A stretch of 64,000 bases of DNA from Enchytraeus crypticus. Taxonomy: Eukaryota; Annelida; Clitellata; Enchytraeida; Enchytraeidae. The stretch's first letter is position 1; each line of letters opens with the position of its first letter. A program made the position numbers and the translations under genes. This document shows, one piece after another, positions 11,874 to 22,344 of the stretch. The notes under the pieces are model-generated. The model was not told the DNA's origin. It searched no databases and saw only the letters and a program-made list of their open reading frames with translations. The DNA lies in contig CAJHZI010000907.1 in NCBI GenBank assembly GCA_905160935.1, positions 1,276,501 through 1,340,500 on the forward strand, given 5' to 3'.

Positions 11874-12392
11874 ACAGTCTATTTATTTAGGGCAGTGATA
11901 GCTAACTGTGAAACATAGCAAATAGTGATGCTAACTCAATTTTGAATTTTTTTATCAGTTTTCGTCTATGCACACAGTGTGGAATCTATGAATCCATCTG
12001 TGTTATTAATTATGTTTTTAATTTACGTCCATATCAGTCTGTTAGTTACTTAATATATTGGGTTGCTATAGAATAGACCACCTGTAAAATGCAAGGGTCG
12101 TTACAGGGAACTAACCGGGAACAGATAAAGGCAATTTGCTACCATCTTGGAAGTCATATTTTCCCTAGCCATTTGGTTTGTAAAGGCTCAGCACTTATAA
12201 AAAGGATCAATTTGTAGCTCTTACTGATTAACATTAACTGGAATGTGAAAGAAAACTCTGCGAGCTGGTTGTTTGAATATGCTTCTTAATCAATTTAATT
12301 TATGGTATTTGTGATGGTTTGTATGTTAGAGTTTTATTTTTTACACTTTAAATGCTAATTCTAAACATTTGTGCTATAAGCATCATTATCAC

Positions 12393-12550
12393 TTTCCCTA
12401 GAATCATAGTTTTACTTAGGTCAGTATACGAATAGATCTTCTCCTTTGTTTAAACTTTTCTAATTGTTTTAGAAACACAACAAATGCCCTTTCTGACGTT
12501 GGTATGGATCTTAGTGCTTGGTCGCCTTTTACCACACATGCAGTTCACTT
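12393..12550 (-). mobile_element. SINE-like family S3 copy in Jun intron
   Basis: Contains ATGCCCTTTCTGACGTTGG, then GGATCTTAGTGCTTGGTCGCC, preceded by a diverged version of the LINE-tail sequence. Matches 22345-22550 and 44938-45022, in the same antisense orientation relative to the plus strand. The short ORF at 12484-12684 is derived from this SINE and the next one. Confidence 0.8.
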
Positions 12551-12609
12551 TTGATCTAATTGTCAGCAACCCGGACACAACTCTGGTATATATATATAGT
12601 CTTATATTA

Positions 12610-12697
12610 TTATGGACTGGTTTTCATTTAGGACCTTACTTCTCCTCAGCACATTTCTTTTGCAGATTGTTCTGGGTGAGTTGATCTGTAGTGATGT
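12610..12697 (+). mobile_element. SINE family S1 body, 45 bp before Jun acceptor
   Basis: Nearly identical to 55040-55115 through ACTTCTCCTCAG, ACATTTCTTTTGCAGATTG and GTTGATCTGTAGTGATG. The tail part is missing. Its TTTCTTTTGCAG (ending at 12665) is a good splice-acceptor match 77 nt upstream of the genuine acceptor at 12742. Confidence 0.85.
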
Positions 12698-12742
12698 ACT
12701 ATAATTTTGCTTCTATTCTATGGTGATGTATTCTGTTGTCAG

Positions 12743-15037
12743 GAACAAGAAGCCTATGCGAGGGGTTTTATTGATGCTCTTGAGCGGCTGCACCAGACTC
12801 AAGGTCGAGGTCAAATGCTGAGTGACACTGGTGAGGCTATAAATTATGAGAAGATGCAAACTCTTCCCGTAATACCTTCAGGTACATCTCACCCTCAGCA
12901 ACACATGCTAGTCGCTCCTGCTAATATCTTACCGTCTGCTCAACAACCTCTACCCGTTATTTCTCTCGCTGATCTGCAAACTTCTCGACACGGCCTGCAG
13001 TCCAATCTGTCGCTTGTTCCTCTCGCAAATCTACAAGATCTTCAAAACGCTCAAGAACTCTTGCAACAGAATCAGCGATTTGCTGTGATTTCGTCCAATG
13101 CTAAAGCTGAGTTGAGTCGTACATTGGTACCTGTATCCAGCATTCTGTCGTCAGGATTATCGTACACAGAAATGATTAGTAGACAACAGAGTGTTGTTGC
13201 TGCAGAAAAGTTAAACGTTGCACTGATGCGACCTCTAAACACGAATGATCTCACATCGCTGCCTTCTTTGGCGTCTTTAGTTAATCCTGGTACGATAAGC
13301 TCTGGATATAGGGTTTGCAATGTTAATATCGGAACAATTTCAGAAAACTCAACGATGTTTGGGTCTGCTGGCGATAGTCTGGCAAGAGTTGCGAGCAGTG
13401 AGCTGCCAGAGATTGAGGAGAGGCTAGAAATAAAGCGAGCGAGAAACAGGCTAGCCGCTCAGAAGTGCCGAGGCAGAAAATTACAGAGGATATCTGTCCT
13501 GAGCGACAGAGTGAACGAGTTAAAACAACAGAACAGTGGGTTCAATGAAACGCTGCATTCACTTAAATCTCATGTAGACTCTCTGCGCAGAGAATTGTTA
13601 AAGCACGTCGACAAGGGCTGCACGGTTACTCTCGGCATCGATGGAACGAGAAATTGGTTTCCTACTAATGTCGTTGAAGTGAAGAATCGGCCATTTTCTT
13701 CAGCTTCCTCCAATGCAAATGGGAGCTTTAGTCAACCTTCACAGCTGCAAAGTTTAGCTGCTGTTGGACAATGTATATCAGGCGATGTAAAATTGAGCGG
13801 AAATGATCTACCAAAGAATTCTGCAATGAAAGTAAGTGATCTACCGATGAATTCTACAATGAATTTCTCTAAGTTATCATACGCTAATGTTCCAACTTCA
13901 CAGATGACAGCTCTGACTTCAGCATCAAATTTTACGACATTGCTATCAGCTCCTGCTAGAGCAGAACACTCTGCTTCTGGCAATGCTTTGCAATTGAATC
14001 CAAATACGTCATCGGCAGAAAATTGTCAAACAATGACGTACACGCCTCTGATTAGGATGGATAAAGAAGCAACTCTGTGCTCTCTTAGGTCAGATGGTAA
14101 CGCTGGAGAAACTAATGTGTACTATGTTGTTGATCATACTCAGCTTCCAAATCTTCAAACGACTGCCATTGAAATTAAGCCTGATATAGAAACAATTGCT
14201 CAATCGTCCTCAAGTTTGCCTCCTATAAAATCTTTACAGGCTAATCAAATGTTGAATGGTAACTTTCTTATTCCTTCAGATTTAGGGAAAGATTCACTAG
14301 TAATGTTACAGTCAGCGTCACCTTATACCTACCTTGAAAGAGACCATTCTCTGCCTACCAATGATGTTTGTAAAGATTCTGGTATCGCTCGACATGTTCC
14401 GCAGCAGTCAAATGATTCAATCACCTGCTCCTTAAACAGTCATTTAGTAAAATTTAGTAGTGGGAATTCCCGAGGAATTACCAAAGATTCTTCAAATTCC
14501 ACCCTTCAGAAGATGATATCTGAGGTTCTAGCAACAGGATCGATACAGCCTTTAAAATTCATTGTCAGTCAACCGACGGAGCAAATGATTAGTGCATCCA
14601 CAGCCAATGCATCGCTGTATTCAACATCAAGTGTCTTTTCCAATGATAATTCCTGTGCTAATCAGAATAATTTTACTGTTTCGAAGCCATTAACGAATCA
14701 ACAGTGTGTCAGTTGGTCGAATCGAGCCAGCAGTGGCTTAGAAGCGATGTTGTCTAATGCTCAGAAGAGCTCGAGCGGTAATTGTGTTGCCACATTTCAG
14801 GATACCCAAGGCCTAACGTCTAGAACTTCTGATGTGTCAGATCCATCGGGTGTTGTTGATGGAATGACTTTAACTGGTGGTAACTTAGTATCTAACGTTA
14901 ACCCGGTGCTTATATCACTAGACAGTCTTACCCCAGATACAATCAGTTGCCTGAATCTCACTCCACAAGATATCATCAACATTGTGAGCAAGATGAAGGC
15001 TGATCCCACTAATTTGCAAAACTGTTACACCTCGTGA
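12743..15037 (+). CDS. Jun: Jun-family AP-1 factor, bZIP exon with long tail
   Basis: Encodes the last 764 residues of the Jun homologue, a nuclear factor that binds AP-1 sites as a homodimer or with Fos. The acceptor TTGTCAG|GAACAAGAA restores EQEAYARGFIDALERLH. About 220 Gln/Ser/Leu-rich residues precede the bZIP (13411-13624). The basic region reads KRARNRLAAQKCRGRKLQR, keeping the N-x2-A-A-x2-C-R signature; Jun usually has AASKCRKRK. The zipper heptad residues are L-L-F-L-L, then the Jun-typical HVDKGC. Normally Jun ends within about 20 residues of this point; here about 470 Ser/Asn/Thr/Gln-rich residues follow, without a stop, to TGA at 15037. A single long exon with no frameshift argues that it is functional. 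The divergence suggests a fast-evolving or paralogous Jun. The ATG at 12707 is intronic and is not the start. Confidence 0.92.
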   Translation, partial: EQEAYARGFIDALERLHQTQGRGQMLSDTGEAINYEKMQTLPVIPSGTSHPQQHMLVAPANILPSAQQPLPVISLADLQTSRHGLQSNLSLVPLANLQDLQNAQELLQQNQRFAVISSNAKAELSRTLVPVSSILSSGLSYTEMISRQQSVVAAEKLNVALMRPLNTNDLTSLPSLASLVNPGTISSGYRVCNVNIGTISENSTMFGSAGDSLARVASSELPEIEERLEIKRARNRLAAQKCRGRKLQRISVLSDRVNELKQQNSGFNETLHSLKSHVDSLRRELLKHVDKGCTVTLGIDGTRNWFPTNVVEVKNRPFSSASSNANGSFSQPSQLQSLAAVGQCISGDVKLSGNDLPKNSAMKVSDLPMNSTMNFSKLSYANVPTSQMTALTSASNFTTLLSAPARAEHSASGNALQLNPNTSSAENCQTMTYTPLIRMDKEATLCSLRSDGNAGETNVYYVVDHTQLPNLQTTAIEIKPDIETIAQSSSSLPPIKSLQANQMLNGNFLIPSDLGKDSLVMLQSASPYTYLERDHSLPTNDVCKDSGIARHVPQQSNDSITCSLNSHLVKFSSGNSRGITKDSSNSTLQKMISEVLATGSIQPLKFIVSQPTEQMISASTANASLYSTSSVFSNDNSCANQNNFTVSKPLTNQQCVSWSNRASSGLEAMLSNAQKSSSGNCVATFQDTQGLTSRTSDVSDPSGVVDGMTLTGGNLVSNVNPVLISLDSLTPDTISCLNLTPQDIINIVSKMKADPTNLQNCYTS

Positions 15038-15634
15038 ACATTTTAACTGGACGTGAACTGCAGAATTGAGCTCAGCAGCTGTTCGAGTAACCAACGACCC
15101 TGGACCATCATCACACCAATTCTCTCAGAAACTATGGTCATTAAGGTCATGTGGTCACTGGGATTATGTGGTCATTAAGGTCATGTGATTGCTAGGGTCA
15201 TGAATGTGATTGCTAGGGTCATGCTGTGGCTGGGGTCGTGTTATTGTTAGGTTCATGTGGTTGCTAGGGTCTTGCGGTTGTTAGGATCTTATGACATATG
15301 ACTGGGGTCATGTAGTGACTATGGTCATGTCGTAACTAAGGTCATGTGGTCGTTAAGGTCACTTTGTGACTGGGGTCATATTCTGATGTGGCTAGGGTTG
15401 TGTTGGGCCCGGGTCATGTTGTTAGTACGGTCACATTGTCGTTGGGTCATATGACTAGGTTGTGTTACTAAATACATCACGTTGTGTTTAGGATCTTGTT
15501 CAGAGTGTTAATGGTCAGTTTTGTTCAGCTTCATCCTACAGCATATTGGTAAACTGATGATGAGGGGCTTCTAGACATGTGATGGAGAATCCTATGCTTA
15601 GCAGTACATTTCGGCTTGAGAAATCGATCAATAA
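15038..15634 (+). other. Probable Jun 3' UTR with GGTCATGTGG minisatellite
   Basis: From about 15125 to 15460, degenerate 18-24 bp units built on GGTCATGTGGTTGCTAG repeat at least a dozen times. They lie directly after the Jun stop codon and are probably transcribed. No polyadenylation signal is seen here; an AATAAA occurs at 16394. Confidence 0.6.
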
Positions 15635-15695
15635 GAATTTAACGTTCGGTTCTCCTCGCCATAAGTCAATGACAGGGATGTCTCTTGCAGACTCT
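15635..15695 (-). mobile_element. SINE-like family S1, fragment
   Basis: Closest partner of 9098-9160: ATTTAACGTTCGGTTCTCC and CAGGGATGTCTCTTGCAGAC. Confidence 0.7.
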
Positions 15696-15772
15696 ACACC
15701 AACAGGCACCACAGCACCACACGATGACGACTGCGTACACAGAGACCACAAGAGTCAGCGAGATCAAAACAG

Positions 15773-15798
15773 TTGCCTTGGATCATGATCCAAGGCAA
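15773..15798. repeat. Perfect 26-bp palindrome
   Basis: The halves TTGCCTTGGATCA and TGATCCAAGGCAA meet at the centre with no spacer and no mismatch. Function unknown. Confidence 0.95.
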
Positions 15799-18700
15799 GC
15801 GGGTCAAAATTTAGGCCTATGGCGGAAAGAGATGGGTTTTAGCTTGTCAAGGAAAGTACCAATACAATTACAAGATCGAAGATCTAGTGGTAGTGAGTTC
15901 CATATTGTCTGAGCAGAAAACGTGAAGGAGCGTCTGCCCGTGGCAGATTTAATGTTTGGTACAGTGAGAAGTTGGATAGAAGGTGAGGAGAAATTCTCGT
16001 GGAAAATCTTTGGTCATTGGTGAATAATTGAAGCCTTTAGAATTCTCTGCGATTGTGAATTGTTCCAAAAGAGAATTCAATGAAATTCTGTTTGTATTAA
16101 GGTATTGGAATATTTTAATTTGTGTGTAATATATGTTATAGTATATTTTTGTAGTTTATATTATCCTTATTAATTTTGATTGTGTGTGCTTTTTATGTTT
16201 TGCTTGCTACATTGTTATATATTTAACGAAAATTTCTATGCCTCAGAGATAATTCTCTATGCAGTGCGTATGCTCTGCCTCTGCAAGTTTGGTTAAAGCT
16301 GGTTGTGATGAGCTTCCTTTCTTTTTACTGTTCAAAAAGCCACTCAAATATGCAATACACCTGGAAGTGCACTTGTAATACTGGATGCGCCAGAATAAAC
16401 TAGTATTGCCTATTGTTTGATACTATCCATTTGTTTTATAATTTATTTACAGATTTTGATTTAGTTGCCATTTTGTTAATGTTAGCCATACTATGGTCTA
16501 AAATATCCTCTTTTCTCTTATAAATAGTCCAACAGGTTAACATTCCTTAATAAGATTAACAGGTTAAGATTCCTCCTAATAGTGCAAGTTTTATTGCTTG
16601 TAGTATTATTGAAGAAATTGCTCATTCACTGCTGGTAGATTTTGTAATATAATTTCTCAATGTGTTCTAGCGCAGCTAAACTCACGTGTTCACACGTGTT
16701 GATGTAACTGCTTCCAACTCCTCTCAAGTCTTAAAAAATCTTATTTTTCTAATGAAAAATCTCTCCGATCCCTTCTGCCTTAGAAAATTTTGTTAGATAT
16801 TGTCGAGTTTCGTTAGATTACGTGTAGGTGTTAGGCTATGTGCTGGGTTAGACCTATGGCGGAAAAGCTGGTGTTTTTTACACGTTGAGGATAGGTATAT
16901 TTTTGACTCAACTTTTTTATGTGAGCATATCATTTTATTATTATTCATACGTTTAACGTATCGCATGTGATGGAGTGTTCCTTGCTTAATGTATGTTTTT
17001 GTTTTCAGAATTTCCACCTTCCTCTCCATGATGGCTCTTAGTAATCGTTGCCTTTTTGTTCATTTTGTCTTTAAATATGCTTTACACAAAGCCTTAGTTG
17101 TCTGTCGTCAATCATTCTATGCCTTGTTTGTCTGCAAATCCAATAGATTCGTGTATATAAGTGTATCCTAGTGCCAGCTTAAGCTCTTTGGTAGATATAT
17201 TTTTTACTCTCTGACTGATGCTGTCAATGAAGGTATTAAAAAATGCCACTTCAGTATGTTACTTCCTCATGTGCTTAAACACCGTTTTAGATGTGTTAAA
17301 TGCCTTCAGTGCTCAGGTTGGTTTGTTTTGATGACTTAGTGTGTGTTCATTAAAAAGCTGGTAAAGCTAATGTTAGCATCAGTTTCTTCAATCGAAAGCG
17401 ATGTCAGTGACGGGAAATGGATGAAACAGTGGAGCATAGTGAGATTTCTGGAGCACAATTGTAGCTGAGTTTTAAAATCTCAAATTTATAGCTGAATTGT
17501 TTAGTTAGTGTTAATCAATTTGTGCATTACAGTAACTATCATGGAATTCTGGATTTAATATGAATAAGCAAAAATAATATTAAAAAATTTTATATTCCTA
17601 TCCTAGTTAAATTTTAATTCAAGGGAACTTGATGATGATGATGATGATGATGATGCATATGTAACAATTATATTGTAAAATTGTATTTATTTTTCCAACG
17701 TTTGCATTTCTTTGTCATTCAAATGCTTATGTGTTGGGATAGAATTGTCACTTACTTCTAGTCCAAATTAAGAAAAACTTATTTGTTTTCATGTAGGAAA
17801 TCATGTTTTACTCCTGACCCGTGAAATTTACTGAAGTTTTATATTGAATTTCTCTCCACTTATAATTTCTGTTATTTATTTTTTATGTTTTTGCTAAATT
17901 TGCTTTGTTTCTTTTGCTGTGTAATTCTTTAAATGAGTTCATAGGAAATTCTGCTGTATTTAAGTATCTTAAATCGAGCAAATATTTGTGGTTGAATTCC
18001 TTTTTTCCGTTACTGGCTGGCAGCCTAGTTCTATTTTTGTATAATTTTATTCTCAATAATTTGCTTTTATAGCAGCTAGGCTCCATATATTTTTCTACAA
18101 AATTTCCTAAAGCGAATGGAAAAGAAAGTTTATGACCCTAGTTGAACTGAGATCAAGGGAAGATGAAGAAGATGAATTTGATTCACACGTGAACAGCCTG
18201 AATTGAGATATTAGAAATAATATTTTTAGAATATACAATTCTATACATAACAAATAGAAAATTTACAAACTTTTCTGGACTTTTTCTGAATTTTTCATTC
18301 AATCGTCATCAACTTCCCTTGAATCCCAGTTTAATTAGGGTTGGGGTATGAATAGACTTTGTGCACTCCAAACTTTTCCATTCATTTTAAAAAAGTTTGT
18401 AGCAATTTCTGGAGCCTAGACTCTCATTATATGAAAGCCAAATTTCTATTTTCTATCAAATTCTCGAATCTTGTATTTATATCAAATTAATTCTTTAAAT
18501 TATTAATTAAAATTTACTAAATTATTTAGCTTTCCATCGTAGAATCAGAACACTACTGTGGTCGTGGAGCGTTAGCAAATGAAATTTCAATCAATGTACC
18601 ATGATGTTTATAATTAAAAATTTTGTCATGCGCTTGGTATGTTTTTGCAATTTATATACATGTATGTAACTTAAATGAATGGATCAAGTCTGTTCTTATT

Positions 18701-18955
18701 TTTTACTTTTTATTACTTATAATTCGTATGCCGTCCCTAGTTAAACTGGGATTTAAGGGAAGATGATGAGGATGATATACATGTATGTAATTCTTATAGT
18801 ATTTATCATGAAGTCCGTCATGTGCTTTACTATATTTTGTTTCTGATGCTAATTGCCATGTGGACTTCTTTGCAACCTCATATGATAAATTTTATTTTTA
18901 TTTAAACATTCACATTCATTGTGTAAAGCAGGTGTGAAGACTGATTTTTGGCATC
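15799..18955. other. Intergenic or 3' UTR DNA with repeat scraps
   Basis: No credible ORF. It holds an AATAAA at 16394, an S2 SINE copy (17356-17415), a (GAT)n LINE tip (17600-17655), further LINE tips at 18128-18175 and 18735-18775 (plus), and an inverted S3/LINE tip at 18303-18430. Confidence 0.55.
17356..17415 (+). mobile_element. SINE-like family S2, copy 2
   Basis: Reads GCTGGTAAAGCTAATGTTAG followed by the CGAAAGCGATGTCAGTGACG block shared with 21880, 58138 and inverted 7086. Confidence 0.8.
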
Positions 18956-19301
18956 ACACGACTATATGGGGCAGGATTTAGCACATTCGGTTAAGCTGCG
19001 CGTCAGTTTAACGAAGTTAAGCTCCATCGCACCGGTTAGTACTCTGTGGGCGACCACCTTGGAAGACCGAGTGTTGACAGCTTTGAAAGAAAAAATCCCG
19101 AGGGTGTTGGAAGGTTATTCTTAAATCCGCGCCGGCTGCTATTGATGCGCCAAGAAAAGGCAACGATTACTAATAACCATGGAGAGGAATGGAGGAAACG
19201 AAAGCTACAAAACAGAAACCAAGAAAGGAAACCATGTAGCACATGCAGTCTGTCATGTGTGTAACTATACGAACACAATATATATATATATATATATATA
19301 T
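18956..19301 (+). mobile_element. 5S-rRNA-like SINE with (TA)n tail
   Basis: The first 130 bp resemble the 3' two thirds of 5S rRNA: ACGAAGTTAAGC, then CACCGGTTAGTACT, then GTGGGCGACCACCTTGGAAG and ACCGAGTG. These match the order of internal promoter box A, the intermediate element and box C. About 180 bp of unrelated, more GC-rich body follows, then an ACACAA stretch and a (TA)n tract at 19278-19301. The 5' part of 5S is not clearly recognisable. This fits a 5S-derived SINE (SINE3 type) better than a plain 5S pseudogene. The ORFs at 19036-19311 are incidental. Confidence 0.6.
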
Positions 19302-19564
19302 GAATTTCCATTGTTAACAGTAATAATATTAATATCAGTGCTATAGAATATCAACAATTGCTCAGAATCTTAAGTATTGTGTTCACTTGTTCTGCATTGT
19401 ATTATCTTGAATAGTATTTCGTTTCACTGTAGTCATTTTTAAACTAGATGAGCCGTATTTCTAGCGTATTCGTTGTTGTATTTCTAAATTATTTTTTGTG
19501 CTTAGCTTAGTAATAGATGCCTAGTTTTCTATATTCAATTTCGACAACTGCAGTAATAACAAGA

Positions 19565-19797
19565 AAGTAAACACGCATTAAAGTGAATTGATCAACTATG
19601 TCGATATCTATCACATTTAGTACCACATGTTAAAACCGTTAGGCAATTTAGTCAATTTTGCGTATAACCAGTCCAGTGAACGTCCGAGATTTTACTCTCA
19701 GATCAGCGCGGCTGGAATTCGAACCCGCGAGAGCTCAATTTACCTCAGGATCTGTCATTTAATACTTCATGATGTTACCCCTACGCTATTGAGACAT
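19565..19797 (-). mobile_element. tRNA-derived SINE, copy 1
   Basis: On the minus strand it begins with an A-box-like TAGCGTAGGGGTAAC, followed about 70 bp later by the B-box GGGTTCGAATTCCAG, as in the tRNA-like head of a SINE. The rest matches 36355-36594 to the end (AGTAAACACGCATTA on the plus strand). Confidence 0.85.
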
Positions 19798-20149
19798 TCT
19801 GTACTGTGCTTGTGGGAAAGTCTTGTGTATATTGTTCTCCTCTAATAGATCAATTGCCAGCCGTGCTTGTCATAAGAGGTGAGCGACTGATGTTCAGTGT
19901 TTGTATAATACATTTTATTGAATTTATTCAAAAAGGAGCCGTTATTACAATATGGGCTGCATTAACGTTTGGTACAGTCAAGTCCATTTTGCTGGAAGCA
20001 TGTTGTTGATCTTTTTATGCTGTTACTGAACCTAAATTCAAGTAGGAATGTCTACCTGGGCTCTGCCATTTAGCTGAAGAAGAGAGTAAAAGAGATACAG
20101 TACTTTTGTTTTTGAATACACTCTTGTTTACTACACTGTTATATAGTAA
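19798..20149. other. No gene seen
   Basis: Short ORFs at 19806-20009 and 19627-19845 overlap SINE sequence and have no recognisable features. Confidence 0.5.
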
Positions 20150-20255
20150 TAATAAAGTTTTAACGTCCGTTTCCTCATCCAAGGACGATATCAGGGACGT
20201 CCCCGCAGCATACATCACTACAGATTAATTCATCCAGACCAATCTATATATGCAA
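20150..20255 (-). mobile_element. SINE family S1 copy
   Basis: On the minus strand it reads ATTGGTCTGGATGAATTAAT, CTGTAGTGATG, GGGGACGTCCCTGATATCG, then GATGAGGAAACGGACGTTAA. It keeps both the S1 body and tail seen at 55025-55208. Confidence 0.85.
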
Positions 20256-20934
20256 TTGTGAGATTTTTTAAGGAAACTTGAAATGCACAAATCAGTTATT
20301 TTATAGTACAAACTTAGGCTTCTATGATTTGTTTCGTTCGTCCCACCAGAGTCATGAGAAGGATTGAATGTGGCTAATGGGACCCTGGGCTTATATCATA
20401 GGTCTAGTATTATGCGAAAGATTGGATGTGGCTAATGGGACTATTTGGGACCCCGGGCTTTGTGTCACAATTTTATCATGGTTTATAGAATATTTACTCG
20501 TCTTTTAATTTGGATTTAATTTGTAGATTTGTTACTTGTTTTGTTGTTGAGATTATGCACGGCCTGGTTGAGTTGTCTGCCTGGTGTTTACTGTATTGTA
20601 CTATACTGGTGTTTACTGTACTATTAGATGTTTCTTGTTTTTTCTCCCTGTATGTTCGAATGCAGTTAATTATAGAAGAGCTTCCAATGCGTAACATCTG
20701 GGGTAGAGGCCGTTATGTTTGTGTGTAGTGTTTATTGACAAAGAATCCTTAATGAATTGAAGATTTTATTAAAAGTTTCTGTGTTTGCGATGATACAGTC
20801 TAATGTCCACACTTTGTTTTGCTTCTGTCGAATAGATAACATGGATACTGCATGTGTTGTAAGAGGAAACCAAGCAAGAAATTAAATTAAGTAATGAGAA
20901 ACCTTCAAAGCAGAAGCCTTATTGTTTCATTTTG
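20256..20934. other. No gene seen
   Basis: Contains a duplicated phrase (GGATTGAATGTGGCTAATGG near 20360 and a variant near 20411). The opposed ORFs at 20494-20728 look spurious. Confidence 0.5.
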
Positions 20935-21445
20935 TGCCCTATTAACAGCTGACACTTTTGTACAGCTGACACACTTGTACCGGTGCATTCTAGTACGGGA
21001 TACATTGGTACACTCCTACATCTGACACACTGGTACAGTGGTACACGTGTACATCTGGTACAGTAGTATACGTGTACATCTGACACAGTGGTACACGTGT
21101 ACATCTGAAATAGTGGTACACGTGTACATCTGACACACTGGTATAGTGGTACACTCCTACATCTGACACAGTGGTACACTTATATATCTGCCACAGTGGT
21201 ACAGTGGCAGAATTATGCAGCTGCACCATGCAGATGCAGTGATACAAGTGCCACTGTACAGCTGACACAGTGGTACACTTGTACAGCTGAACCCTGGTAC
21301 AGTGGTACAATTTTACAGCTGAACCCTGGTACAGTGGTACACTTGTAAAGCTGCACCCTGACACAGTGGTACACTTGTACATCTGACATAGTGGTACACT
21401 TATACAGTTGACACAGTGAAACACTTGTACACCTGACACACTGGT
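20935..21445. repeat. GGTACAC minisatellite, 25-33 bp units
   Basis: About 18 variable units of the form ACATCTGACACAGTGGTACA plus a short linker such as CTTGT or CGTGT. Several carry the palindrome GTACACGTGTAC. Three minus-strand frames are open across it (up to 178 codons) because the units contain no stop; the peptides are simple Val/Tyr/Cys/Thr-rich repeats and are not credible genes. Confidence 0.9.
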
Positions 21446-22344
21446 ACCGTGACACTCTGGTTTCTCTAGGGTCTTCATTAAAATTAGCCCTGTTATCAAG
21501 GTTTTTGCTTTTGTAGAATTTTTCATTTGACATGTTATGCATGTGTATGCTGCTGCATAGTTCTGTGCTTTGTCGAGTATATTGTTAAATGCTATTTGCC
21601 GTCGATATCAGCCTAAATGTAGCTACACTTGTCTTGTTCGATATAGACCTGCTTCTGTATTGTTCTGCTTATTTGTCCATTAATTGTTATTTGTATTGTC
21701 ACATCGTAATTACATATACTACTTGGTGATTGTCATGAGGTCCCATGTTAACTGCCCATTGATATTGGTATTTAAATTAAATTTTGTGCAAAATGTTTTT
21801 TAGCTTGTTTTGGCTCTCACGTAAGTATATGAACTTGGACCGCATAATTACATCTTTATTTAATATCACAGATAAAGTAAATGCTAATGTTATCGTCAGT
21901 TTCGTCACTCGAAAGCGATGTCAGTGACGGTAGAGCCCAGGATTTCAACCCCGCACATACTTATCCGCGGTCGAATATCTTACCACTCTTGTATTTATCG
22001 GCCCCAGCAAAATATTAATTTATCGCAAGCATACACAGTTCTCGTTTAGAATGGTAACAGTTGTCTCATCACTGAAGTTGTTTCTCTACCACATCCTTTG
22101 ATAGCCTTAACTGCCTTTTGCTTTTATGACACGTGGTCTACGTGGTTGAATAGGCTCTTGCAAATCACATACAGTTTTTCCATTGGTTTCGGTTCTCACC
22201 TTTTGCGCATAAATGGTGATTAATTATACTGCTGTATTTATAGTAAGTAATGTATTGAGATCAATACACTAAAAAGATCTAAAGTTTTACAAATTTTTGC
22301 TATTGATAGTCATTAGTCATTACTAAACATTAAATTAATTACAG
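21446..22344. other. Intergenic, with S2 SINE copy at 21880-21955
   Basis: No ORF of note. The SINE reads TCGAAAGCGATGTCAGTGAC followed by GGTAGAGCCCAGGATTTCAA. Confidence 0.6.

Noticed and set aside
12484..12684. Hydrophobic 66-codon ORF upstream of the Jun bZIP exon
   Set aside because: It lies wholly in two intronic SINE copies that recur elsewhere in the window.
12707..12742. ATG at 12707 as the start of the bZIP protein
   Set aside because: The 12 codons before EQEAYARGF are intronic; the acceptor TTGTCAG at 12742 and the family motif PK-VTE-EQE spanning the exons show splicing.
15120..15460. GGTCA-rich array as a cluster of nuclear-receptor half-sites
   Set aside because: The GGTCA units come from a degenerate minisatellite; spacing varies and there is no independent sign of regulation.
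20919..21542. Three overlapping minus-strand ORFs (up to 178 codons) that look like Cys-rich repeat proteins
   Set aside because: Produced by a minisatellite whose unit lacks stops in those frames; no start context or homology.
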